Position numbers and translations under genes: made by a program. From contig NZ_VCBC01000019.1 of assembly GCF_005843925.1 (NCBI RefSeq), forward strand, positions 1 through 49,690: a stretch of 49,690 nt of DNA, given 5' to 3'. This document shows, piece after piece, positions 7,332-14,469 of this stretch. Positions within the stretch are counted from its first letter, which is position 1; every line of letters starts with the position of its first letter. The notes under the pieces were generated by a model, which worked only from the letters and a program-made list of their open reading frames with translations, did no database searches and had not been told where the DNA came from. The DNA comes from Thalassotalea litorea (GTDB lineage: Bacteria; Pseudomonadota; Gammaproteobacteria; Enterobacterales; Alteromonadaceae).

Positions 7332-8060
7332 CTATACCGCACTAATGACAATTGGGTACCCAATTGTAGTAGTCGCTCCATTCGCGCCCATTTCCATACC
7401 ACATACCCGTATGCGGTATGTGGCTTGAATCCGTCGCACAGGCCCAAATTTAGCTCCTATTTGCTTTAACACAGAAACCGGGTCTCTTCCGAACCTGTCC
7501 TCCATATTTTTGGCATGTTCAAATATGTGAGAATTAGCTTTCTCAATAATAGGTTCCATTTCCTGTATAAGCGCCCATAAACTACTAAATGCAGAAATTG
7601 TTACAATTCGGTCTTCTTTACCTGAAAAATCTTCAATTAAAAACAGAGCCCCTACTGGTCTTCTGTTGTTCTTACTTTGTTTGTCCGGTTCTGTTGAAAC
7701 CCATATATTTAGGCCTTCATTTTTGTCTAGTCGAACGCGCTGTGCGCTCATTACTTCTTTTCTAAATTGCTTAGGCGATTGGGAGTCATTTAGCAGCTCG
7801 TCATCAAAGGGGGCTGCAGGCCTATTTTCAATAACAAGTTTTTTCTTTCTCAAGTAATCATGAAAAACCTTTACCTTTTCATGAGTTGTAAATGGCCTAC
7901 CAGGCCTGATTTGGGTTGCTTCTGCCTTTGGACCAGCTAACCCAAAGACCGCTTTCCATACAGGTACTTTTTCATACATGACAGGAGATGATATTTGCTC
8001 AAAATAACTATCAAGCCGAGGGTTATCTATATATAGATATTCAATTATTGAATCATCCAT
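7332..8060 (-). CDS. Cassette 7: hypothetical protein, about 242 aa
   Basis: A soluble protein without signal or membrane segments, unusually long for a cassette. It opens with an I-I-E-Y-L-Y-I-D-N-x-R-L-D-S-Y pattern that faintly recalls the N-terminus of DUF6414-like proteins, some of which lie in defence islands; this is a low-confidence impression. A central LFLIEDFSGKEDRIVTISAF looks like a beta core. The in-frame TTG at 8066 is closer to the GGAG site, so the start could be there. Confidence 0.72.
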   Translation of the reverse strand: MDDSIIEYLYIDNPRLDSYFEQISSPVMYEKVPVWKAVFGLAGPKAEATQIRPGRPFTTHEKVKVFHDYLRKKKLVIENRPAAPFDDELLNDSQSPKQFRKEVMSAQRVRLDKNEGLNIWVSTEPDKQSKNNRRPVGALFLIEDFSGKEDRIVTISAFSSLWALIQEMEPIIEKANSHIFEHAKNMEDRFGRDPVSVLKQIGAKFGPVRRIQATYRIRVCGMEMGANGATTTIGYPIVISAV

Positions 8061-8091
8061 TTTCAAATTTATCTCCGGTCTTTATTTCATC

Positions 8092-8184
8092 TAACGCCTC
8101 ACTAAGAGGCAAATAACAGTTGGTTAAAATAAGCGACGAAGGAGAAAAAACCAACAGTTATTTGTCCTTTTGAGTGACTTGTTA
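8092..8184 (-). other. attC site of cassette 6
   Basis: A 93-bp site with the GGTTAAAATAAGCGACGAA middle. Nearly identical to the sites at 10818-10910 and 1185-1276. Confidence 0.85.
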
Positions 8185-8192
8185 TACATACT

Positions 8193-8519
8193 TTAGCCAC
8201 AACCGTCTCCAAGATATGAACCACTAATAATGATATTATTCTTGTCAGCAACCCAATTGATTACACAATCTTTGTATGGGTTAGTATATGAATAAAGTGT
8301 GTCACCATTTTCAAATTTTTTCTGTTCTTCGGACCACGCAAATACTTTACTTTCGAAAAAGCCGATCGAAGCTCTCTGGGGTGTTAAATAGAGTTCTTGA
8401 ACCTGAGAAATAGGTTTCCCGATATAACTACTTACATGTTCATCAATAGTTGCTATTTGACTAACACACGCACTTAAAAAACTAAATATCAGAAGAACAC
8501 TTACTATTCGCAAACTCAT
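8193..8519 (-). CDS. Cassette 6: small lipoprotein, 108 aa
   Basis: The N-terminus MSLRIVSVLLIFSFLSAC ends in a lipobox (LSAC, Cys18), so the mature protein should be lipid-anchored in the envelope. The following domain has a G-K-P-I-x-x-V motif (about residues 34-40) like small SmpA/BamE-type lipoproteins, with two more cysteines near the C-terminus. AAGGATAGTT gives a good ribosome site. Specific role unknown. Confidence 0.75.
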   Translation of the reverse strand: MSLRIVSVLLIFSFLSACVSQIATIDEHVSSYIGKPISQVQELYLTPQRASIGFFESKVFAWSEEQKKFENGDTLYSYTNPYKDCVINWVADKNNIIISGSYLGDGCG

Positions 8520-8536
8520 AACTATCCTTGTATGTA

Positions 8537-8631
8537 TAACGCCTCGTTAAGAGGCAAATAATATGTTGGCTAAAATTAGCGACGCAGGAGCAAAAGCCAA
8601 CTGTTATTTGTCCTGCTTTAACGACTTGTTA
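8537..8631 (-). other. attC site of cassette 5
   Basis: A 95-bp site with the GGCTAAAATTAGCGACG middle. The gene of cassette 5 reads about nine codons into it before stopping. Confidence 0.85.
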
Positions 8632-9068
8632 TGAGTATTTTTTGCCAAGCCTTTTAATAAATATTTGATAAGCACTATCTTATCATCTGCACCCCTGCAT
8701 AATTTTTGGAACTCAGGCTCACAATATGGTGGTTTTAATAATTCAGCCTCCAAAGAGCCTACGAGCTTCTTCCTGTTTGTAATTGCTGTAACAGAGTAAG
8801 ACAACGTATCATCAGGTAAGTCTCCCGCATAATAATTTGTAAGTTCAACTAATTTAGATATTGCATAATCAGTATTTAAATTTGCCAAGATCATAATTAG
8901 TCCATCACCACCGTAGTGAGGATCAGCATACCCACTTATGGATAACCTCAAAAAAGAAATCTTAAGAACTTCAGCGCGAAAACAATCTGAACTCGATAAG
9001 CAACTCTCAGCTCTTGAAGGGAAACTAAATAAAATGACAGCCAAGGTCACAATTGATAAATACTTCAT
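8604..9068 (-). CDS. Cassette 5: exported hypothetical protein, 154 aa, ending inside attC
   Basis: A signal peptide (MKYLSIVTLAVILFSFPSRA, cleavage near 20) precedes a helical domain with four cysteines in two pairs (about 23/29 and 115/123). The C-terminus (HNKSLKQDK) is translated from the R'' end of attC, so the last residues depend on recombination-site sequence. No family recognised; probably periplasmic. Confidence 0.72.
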   Translation of the reverse strand: MKYLSIVTLAVILFSFPSRAESCLSSSDCFRAEVLKISFLRLSISGYADPHYGGDGLIMILANLNTDYAISKLVELTNYYAGDLPDDTLSYSVTAITNRKKLVGSLEAELLKPPYCEPEFQKLCRGADDKIVLIKYLLKGLAKNTHNKSLKQDK

Positions 9069-9078
9069 GTAATACTCA

Positions 9079-9168
9079 TAACGCCCGCCTAAACGGCGGA
9101 AAATGCTTGGCTATAATATTCACCGAACGTAGCCAAGCGTTTTACGTCCGATTTTAAGGCACTTGTTA
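9079..9168 (-). other. attC site of cassette 4
   Basis: A 90-bp site, TAACGCC to CTTGTTA, with a GCTTGGCTATAATATTCACCGAACG middle. Almost identical to the site at 9382-9471, as expected for a duplicated cassette. Confidence 0.85.
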
Positions 9169-9381
9169 TATTTCCACTTTTTAGGAATTAACGCTGCCCT
9201 ATTCTATGCACTATTTTCGACTTCCGCTATCTCGGTTTTTATATGCTATGTCGAGCAACTTACGCTGAATATATACGCTGCCTGGGAATTAATCTGCGGA
9301 GTGAATTTACTTATGTTCCTACGCCACTCCCTGACATTTCAACCATTCCTGGTTTCTGCGATAAATCGCTGGCGGTAAATA
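9169..9381. other. Cassette 4: body without a credible gene
   Basis: About 213 bases between two attC sites with no minus-strand frame longer than a dozen codons. A 71-codon frame on the + strand starts at a TTG inside attC. Compared with cassette 3, that frame has about 14 amino-acid changes but only about three silent ones, so it is not under protein-level selection. The cassette may carry a promoter, a small RNA or a decayed gene. Confidence 0.6.
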
Positions 9382-9471
9382 TAACGCCCGCCTAAACGGC
9401 GGAAAATGCTTGGCTATAATTTTTGTCGAACGTAGCCAAGCTTTTTACGTCCGATTTTAAGGCACTTGTTA
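9382..9471 (-). other. attC site of cassette 3
   Basis: A 90-bp site nearly identical to 9079-9168; the main difference is ATTTTTGTCGAACG in place of ATATTCACCGAACG. Confidence 0.85.
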
Positions 9472-9684
9472 TATTTCCACTTTTTAGGAATTAACGCTGC
9501 CCTGTTCTATGTACTATTTTTGACTTCCGCTATCCCGATATTTATACGCCATGTCGGAAGATGTACGCTGAATATTTACGTTGCCTGGGAATTGATGTGC
9601 GGATTGGATTTACTTATGTTCCTACGCCACTCCCTGACATTTCAACCATTCCTGGTTTCTGCGATAAATCGCTGGTGGTAAATA
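9472..9684. other. Cassette 3: diverged copy of cassette 4
   Basis: Aligns to 9169-9381 without gaps. The ends are almost identical while the middle (about 9505-9615) carries most substitutions, clustered around the CGCCATGTCGGAAGATG stretch. The whole unit, body plus attC, is 303 bases and directly repeated. As in its partner, no minus-strand gene is visible. Confidence 0.6.
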
Positions 9685-9780
9685 TAACGCCCAGCACAGC
9701 GGTGAGTTAAACTGGCGCTTGTTTTGCGGGGTTTTGCAAAACAAGTGACAGTTTGACGAGTCCGTTGCTGCTGCTTGTTA
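9685..9780 (-). other. attC site (atypical middle) of cassette 2
   Basis: Ends are TAACGCC and CTTGTTA over 96 bp. The middle contains a strong inverted repeat (CTTGTTTTGC ... GCAAAACAAG) not found in the common family. It gives the stop codon of the gene at 9778. Confidence 0.8.
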
Positions 9781-10782
9781 AGTGGCATTTGCACGATCTA
9801 TCTCTTCTAGTTTCTTTAAAGCAAACCGTCCTCTTTCAGATACTGCTTGGGACTTATCTGATGCAAACTTTTCAGCATAATCCCTAGCAATAACTCCAAT
9901 ATTTGATAGATCTCGTATCAAAATCTCTGCTGAAATACGCCTTACAATTGAAGACCTATCTTCCGAAGAGAGGTTGAGTAAAGTGAGCAATGATGTTTGA
10001 ACATTTACTTCCCGTTCTGCGACGATAGGTTTTAGCCTACCTTCGCAATACCTTATATCTGTCCATTCCCATTTTCTTCCTTCAATCCATGAAATCTTGC
10101 CTTCAAATAAACTACGGTAAGCTTTAGCACGAACCGTAGGCTGAGCGGCTTTACTCGCAATATTTTCAATGTTTTCATCAAGAATCGGTGTGCGACCAAG
10201 TTGAGAGAATAGAGAAGGCATTGGTCCAGAGGTGGATGAAATTAACTTCGATCTTAGTGATTCAGCTATTTCTTCGTCACAAATTATTTGTAAGAGAACA
10301 TTTTTATCTTCTTCCTTAATCCTCCCCCATGAATTCCAATTAGATAGCGCGATACAAAGCGCTTCAACAACAAATTCTGGGTTAGTCGCCTTTGCAATCT
10401 CAGGAAGATTTTCCCTTGCGGCCTCACGAACTTGAGGCACCCAATCATTAAGCCTACGAATGGCAAGTGAAAAAAAGAAAGTGTTTGGAGCAGCGCCAGA
10501 CAGTGTTCGTAAAGTTTTTTCTCGCTTGTAACCATCCCAACTTATTAAATCTAACCAAGTCAGAAGTTCACTAGGTTTAGACCATACTTTCCACTTTGGT
10601 GGAGTTGACTCCCTTAATGCCAAGGAAAATTCCGACCGAATTAAGCGTTCCCAATAGTCAAAACTATTAAGAGGTAGCTGAGAAGTCACATCAATTAGAG
10701 AAGACATATCAGCCACCACTTTACCTCCCGAATTTATCGAGTTAGCAAAGTCTTTCACTGCTGAAACTATTTTATCTTCCAT
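9778..10782 (-). CDS. Cassette 2: HEAT-repeat-like protein, 334 aa
   Basis: The longest cassette gene in the array. The protein is soluble and almost entirely helical, with repeated V-R-x-x-A-x-x-x-L patterns such as VPQVREAARENLPEIAK (about residues 114-130) and IVRRISAEILIRDLS (about 281-295), as in HEAT/ARM scaffolds. Such proteins mediate protein or nucleic-acid contacts; no enzyme motif is seen. It could be a cargo protein for defence or stress, but nothing in the sequence proves that. The stop is formed by attC. Confidence 0.78.
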   Translation of the reverse strand: MEDKIVSAVKDFANSINSGGKVVADMSSLIDVTSQLPLNSFDYWERLIRSEFSLALRESTPPKWKVWSKPSELLTWLDLISWDGYKREKTLRTLSGAAPNTFFFSLAIRRLNDWVPQVREAARENLPEIAKATNPEFVVEALCIALSNWNSWGRIKEEDKNVLLQIICDEEIAESLRSKLISSTSGPMPSLFSQLGRTPILDENIENIASKAAQPTVRAKAYRSLFEGKISWIEGRKWEWTDIRYCEGRLKPIVAEREVNVQTSLLTLLNLSSEDRSSIVRRISAEILIRDLSNIGVIARDYAEKFASDKSQAVSERGRFALKKLEEIDRANAT

Positions 10783-10817
10783 AATCTATGATTCTTACAC
10801 TTACTATCTAAGCCACT

Positions 10818-10910
10818 TAACGCCTCACTAAGAGGCAAATAATAGTTGGTTAAAATAAGCGACGAAGGAGCAAAAACCAACTGTTATTTGTCCTTTTAAG
10901 TGACTTGTTA
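10818..10910 (-). other. attC site of cassette 1 (attI-proximal)
   Basis: A 93-bp site of the dominant family with the GGTTAAAATAAGCGACGAA middle; TAACGCC to CTTGTTA. Confidence 0.85.
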
Positions 10911-10923
10911 TAAGCCTGATTTA

Positions 10924-11439
10924 TTACAAAAATATGTAGTAGTCTAACTCCCTGACTACACGATTAAAAGATAGGTTATTTGATAGCCCTAATTTAGTTT
11001 GGTCATAATTTAAAGAAGGTGTTTTAATTATCAATTGAGTACAGTGATTATGCTCAGTGTCTGAAGTTGTATTAAATTGTTCATCTTTGAGTAAAGCCTG
11101 AAACTTATTTATGAAGGAAGCAAATTCTTTTTGAGGTATTGTGACTTCTTTAGAACTAGCTTGATTTCCTAAACCCGAAACGACATATTTTCCATTGTGT
11201 TCACCTACAAATAAATATGCTTCCATTACCCACCCATCACTACTTCTTTTAATGGCGAGATATTCTTTAGAAGTAGATCTATATTTTTTATCGAATTCAA
11301 TTAACTTGGGCTGAAACTCTTTAATTTGATTACAGCTAATTTTAGAATCAGCTGCATTTGAATTGAGAGAAAAAAGAGCTAATACGATAATGGTTGTTCT
11401 GGTAATTAAGGATATATCCATATTAGTTAAGAACTCCAT
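10924..11439 (-). CDS. Cassette 1: exported hypothetical protein, 171 aa
   Basis: This is the cassette next to attI, hence the most recently inserted and the best placed for expression. A signal peptide covers the first 29 residues (cleavage after NSNAA). The mature domain of about 140 residues has cysteines near 35 and 133. Two starts are possible: the ATG at 11439 has no clear ribosome site, and the ATG at 11421 has GGAG rather far upstream. No family recognised. Confidence 0.72.
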   Translation of the reverse strand: MEFLTNMDISLITRTTIIVLALFSLNSNAADSKISCNQIKEFQPKLIEFDKKYRSTSKEYLAIKRSSDGWVMEAYLFVGEHNGKYVVSGLGNQASSKEVTIPQKEFASFINKFQALLKDEQFNTTSDTEHNHCTQLIIKTPSLNYDQTKLGLSNNLSFNRVVRELDYYIFL

Positions 11440-11520
11440 GCCAAAGGCTTATAACAGCTTATTATGTAGACAACTAAGTAATCTCGCCTACGAATTCCTT
11501 CATAACCTACCAGAAATATT
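11440..11520 (-). other. attI recombination site and likely cassette promoter region
   Basis: The first cassette begins at a minus-strand GCTG/TTATAAGC junction: the recombining G is 11455 and the cassette's first T is 11454. To the right is the unique platform sequence adjoining intI's leader, as expected for attI. A cassette promoter (Pc) reading leftward should lie here or just to the right. TACATAAT at about 11464-11471 on the minus strand could be a -10, but no convincing -35 is seen, so Pc is not placed. Confidence 0.55.
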
Positions 11521-11578
11521 CACAAATTCAAGCCGTTAAAATTATTAATCACTGTCAGTTTTTAACTCCGCCATTTTA

Positions 11579-11842
11579 TTACTGAGCTTCCTTAGTAATC
11601 ACGTTCGCTTTCAAAAATATCACCAATATTTTCAGAGTATTAAAGGACCCATGCTGGTTTTCTTCCGGTATAACTATGATGTCTTAGTAAATGGAAAACG
11701 CCGGAAGAGCTTACTGAGAAGCCTTGGTAATCGCGTTATCGATCTAAGGTTTCACCAATAGTTTCAGAGTATTAGAGGACCCATACTGCTTTTCCTCCGG
11801 ATTTACTAAGAAGTCTTAGTAAATAGAAAATGCCGAAAGGGA
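11579..11842. repeat. Two tandem 132-bp units with paired palindromes
   Basis: Unit A (11579-11710) and unit B (11711-11842) are both exactly 132 bases and about four-fifths identical, sharing blocks such as TTTCAGAGTATTA and AGGACCCAT. Each unit starts with a TTACT...AGTAA palindrome and carries a second one 92 bases in. The cleanest copy is TTACTAAGAAGTCTTAGTAA (11803-11822). A third palindrome pair follows at 11843 and 11936 with the same spacing but unrelated filler. The array lies between attI and intI. Confidence 0.85.
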
Positions 11843-11923
11843 TTACTAAGAAGTCATAGTAATCTCTTTGTGTTTTTTTGTTTTTATAGGAAAATTCAAT
11901 CGCTTAACGAGATAGCATCTGGG

Positions 11924-11967
11924 TTTTAGCGTCCATTACTGAGAAGTTGAAGTAATAGACGCTAAAA
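11924..11967. repeat. Long inverted repeat (17-bp arms)
   Basis: Arms TTTTAGCGTCCATTACT and AGTAATAGACGCTAAAA match at 16 of 17 positions around a 10-base loop containing GAGAAGTTGA. The + strand continues AAAATTTTT, so the structure could act as a terminator or as a protein-binding palindrome. It incorporates the sixth member of the TTACT...AGTAA series. Confidence 0.7.
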
Positions 11968-12168
11968 ATTTTTAAGTTTTATGAACATAATCAATCAGGT
12001 GCCAGAGCAAACTTATTTTTTGCTTAAAAATTATGGATAGGACTTAGTAAAACCCTAGTTACAATTGATTAATATCAATCTATTCAATTAGTTAATGTTA
12101 TTCTCTTGCCAATCCTAGTGTTTTACATAGCTTTCTCATTAATATCTATACACGGATGATTGTAAAAA

Positions 12169-12203
12169 TTGACAGCGGCACCTATAACTGTATATATATA
12201 CAG
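12169..12203 (+). promoter_or_regulatory. intI promoter with overlapping LexA box
   Basis: A -35 (TTGACA, 12169-12174) is followed after 16-18 bases by TATATA. CTGTATATATATACAG (12188-12203) matches the LexA consensus CTG-N10-CAG with an alternating TA core and covers the -10. Repression by LexA and release during the SOS response is the established mode for many integron integrases. The box also shows that translation cannot begin at the TTG at 12169, which is inside the promoter. Confidence 0.85.
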
Positions 12204-12219
12204 TTTAGAGCGTGGTGTA

Positions 12220-13227
12220 ATGAAAACATCCCCATTTTTAGAAAATATTCGCCAGGTATTACGAACAAGGCATTACAGTATTCAAACGGAAAAAACGTAT
12301 CTTACCTGGATCAAAAGGTTTATTTTATTTAACCAAAAGCGCCACCCTGAAGACATGGGGGAAGAGGAAGTAAACCGCTTTCTCACCCACCTGGCGTTAA
12401 ACCGAAGAGTCACGTCATCAACGCAAAATCTGGCGCTGTGTGCCATTGTGTTTATGTACAAACATGTATTAAATCGAGAGTTGGTTTTGCTCGATGATGC
12501 GATCAGAGCAAAAGCCCCAAAGCGTGTGCCGGTTGTACTATCAAGCGACGAAGCGATAAGGTTAATTTCTTTAATGCCCAGCCCCTATCAATTAATGTTT
12601 TCAATTTTATACGGTTGTGGCTTGCGAAAAGCAGAATTACTGAGGTTAAGGGTAAAAGATATCGATTTTGACAATAACTCAATCTTTATCTTTCGGGGTA
12701 AGGGCAAAAAAGACCGGGTTACCATGCTGCCTCAATCGCTGATCCCTAAACTAAAAGCGCAAATTAAGGTAGTGGAAAGCATACATCAAAAGGATATTGC
12801 CGAGGGAGAGGGAAAAACAAGTTTGCCCTCCGGTTTAGCAAGAAAATATCCGTACGCAATTACCGAGTTGAAATGGCAGTACCTTTTCCCTTCGACAAAT
12901 CGCTGTAAGCACCCAACAGATGGCTACTATTGCCGCCATCATTTGCATTGGACAACATTAACAAAAATCTTGCGCAAGGCCGTAATTGATAGTGGTATTA
13001 CTAAACACGTGACCGCCCATACTTTTCGCCATAGCTTTGCCACTCAGTTATTGCTAAATGGCTCTGACATTAGAACTGTACAGGAACTCCTGGGTCACAA
13101 TGATCTTAAAACCACTCAGATATATACCCATGTTATCGGCACGCATTCATCCGGCACATTGAGCCCAATAGACAGAGATCACTTAATGCAAAAGGTTCAT
13201 TCAACAATAACTGACAAAGAGAGTTAA
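12220..13227 (+). CDS. intI: Integron integrase (tyrosine recombinase)
   Basis: Catalyses attI x attC and attC x attC recombination of cassettes. With the ATG at 12220 the protein has 335 residues, the usual IntI length. The N-terminal SAM-like domain opens MKTSPFLENIRQVLRTRHYS. Catalytic residues are Arg136 (YGCGLR), His267 and Arg270 (HTFR), His293 (LGH) and Tyr302 (IYTH). The IntI-specific insertion between the core boxes is present (about 195-245, with ELKWQYLFPS). It closely resembles Vibrio-type IntIA. The gene faces away from the cassettes and appears intact. Confidence 0.95.
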   Translation: MKTSPFLENIRQVLRTRHYSIQTEKTYLTWIKRFILFNQKRHPEDMGEEEVNRFLTHLALNRRVTSSTQNLALCAIVFMYKHVLNRELVLLDDAIRAKAPKRVPVVLSSDEAIRLISLMPSPYQLMFSILYGCGLRKAELLRLRVKDIDFDNNSIFIFRGKGKKDRVTMLPQSLIPKLKAQIKVVESIHQKDIAEGEGKTSLPSGLARKYPYAITELKWQYLFPSTNRCKHPTDGYYCRHHLHWTTLTKILRKAVIDSGITKHVTAHTFRHSFATQLLLNGSDIRTVQELLGHNDLKTTQIYTHVIGTHSSGTLSPIDRDHLMQKVHSTITDKES

Positions 13228-13262
13228 GTATTGCTTTTATCAAATTACCAAGGACAAGAGAA

Positions 13263-13499
13263 TCAGGCATTGTGAGACATGCCGCCTGGTGCCGGTGCAC
13301 CATATTCGGCTTTGAAATCTGCCATAACCTGTTCTAATGCGGTAGCATCGACAAGGGTATCGAGATTCTCAAGCAAAATGGTTAAAAGGTAGTTATTGGA
13401 GTAATGATACTGACCATTTAGGTCACGAAGATTCTCATAGGCTTTTTCTGAAAGCCCAACACTTAATTTTTTGGGTAATGGGTATCGTTTTGCTGCCAT
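13263..13499 (-). CDS. Small hypothetical protein, 78 aa, downstream of nif3
   Basis: It begins MAAKRYPLPKKLSVGLSEKAY: a basic strand followed by two helices, the outline of a ribbon-helix-helix DNA-binding or antitoxin-like fold, but the assignment is by pattern only. The C-terminus is Gly/Pro-rich. It starts 22 bases after the nif3 stop and is probably cotranscribed. A GGAGATTCTC site precedes the ATG. Confidence 0.7.
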   Translation of the reverse strand: MAAKRYPLPKKLSVGLSEKAYENLRDLNGQYHYSNNYLLTILLENLDTLVDATALEQVMADFKAEYGAPAPGGMSHNA

Positions 13500-13521
13500 G
13501 AGAATCTCCTGGGTTTATCGG

Positions 13522-14280
13522 TTAAACGGGATTATCGATATCAACAAACTCAACATCTAAACCGTGTTCTCTGGCCAGATATTCGCCAAGCGCTTTAATG
13601 CCATAACGTTCGGTAGCGTGATGCCCCGCCGCAAAAAAATGGATATCCATTTCTCTGGCAACATGCGTCGTTTGCTCGCTGGCTTCTCCGGTGATAAAGG
13701 CATCAATGCCCTGCTCTGCAGCCAAATCAATATAGCCTTGGCCACCACCGGTGCACCAGGCAACCGTTTTGATCGCTCGATTCGTACTGCCTGGAATATG
13801 CAAGACCTCACGATTAAGACTTTCCTGAATACGAGTTGCCAAAGTTTCGCCGTCTACAGCCGCAGCTAATTCTCCGGTTAAACTAACACTGACGGGGTTG
13901 CCCTGCTCTAAAGGTCCGGTGATATCTATATCTAACAGTTTGGCAAGTTGCGCGTTATTACCTAACGTCTCATGAATGTCTAATGGCAGATGATAGGCAA
14001 ATAAATTGATGTCGTTCTCGAGCAATGCTTTGATACGTTTGTGCTTCATGCCAACAATTGGGTAGGCTTCATTTTTCCAGAAATAGCCATGGTGCACTAA
14101 AATGGCATCGGCGCCTTTTTTAATGGCCAAATCCAGTAACGCGTAACTCGCTGTTACACCTGTCAGCACTTTATTAATCGTATCAGAGCCCTGTACTTGC
14201 AGGCCATTCGGGCAAAAGTCTTTAATGCGCTCTGGTTGTAATATATCGGTTAAAATCTTTTCAAATTGTTGGCGGTGCAT
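13522..14280 (-). CDS. Nif3-like dinuclear metal center protein (YbgI family)
   Basis: A member of the conserved Nif3/YbgI (DUF34) family, toroidal hexamers with a dinuclear metal site and no firmly established reaction. Metal-ligand motifs are visible: VHHGYFW early, YHLPLD in the middle and AGHHATERYG near the C-terminus. The ATG at 14280 (MHRQQFEKIL) gives 252 residues, close to E. coli YbgI, with AAGGT about 9 bases upstream; the ATG at 14328 would add 16 unconserved residues. Confidence 0.92.
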   Translation of the reverse strand: MHRQQFEKILTDILQPERIKDFCPNGLQVQGSDTINKVLTGVTASYALLDLAIKKGADAILVHHGYFWKNEAYPIVGMKHKRIKALLENDINLFAYHLPLDIHETLGNNAQLAKLLDIDITGPLEQGNPVSVSLTGELAAAVDGETLATRIQESLNREVLHIPGSTNRAIKTVAWCTGGGQGYIDLAAEQGIDAFITGEASEQTTHVAREMDIHFFAAGHHATERYGIKALGEYLAREHGLDVEFVDIDNPV

Positions 14281-14469
14281 ACCTTGCTTACCTTGCATTG
14301 CGCTATCTCGAATAAAATTACCAACCATTATCGGTAATGAAGGGTGTTTATGGCAAAGATAATATCATGAAATAAGGAAACGGGTAGCAAGCAAATCTTT
14401 GCAATACCTGCATAACACGCACCTATCTTTTAGGACTCACTCGCTGTTTATATTCGACCACGAATTTGC

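Noticed and set aside
9163..9681. Two 71-codon + strand frames (from 9163 and 9466) that resemble each other
   Set aside because: Both start at a TTG inside attC, run against cassette direction, lack a ribosome site, and differ mostly by replacement changes, so they reflect a duplicated sequence and not a protein.
1..11455. Prophage or genomic island of unknown type, judged from many small hypothetical genes
   Set aside because: The regularly spaced attC sites and adjacent intI explain the layout fully; no phage structural or conjugation genes are present.
12169..12219. Longer intI start at the TTG 12169
   Set aside because: This codon is part of the -35 element and the frame would pass through the promoter and LexA box; the ATG at 12220 gives the family N-terminus.
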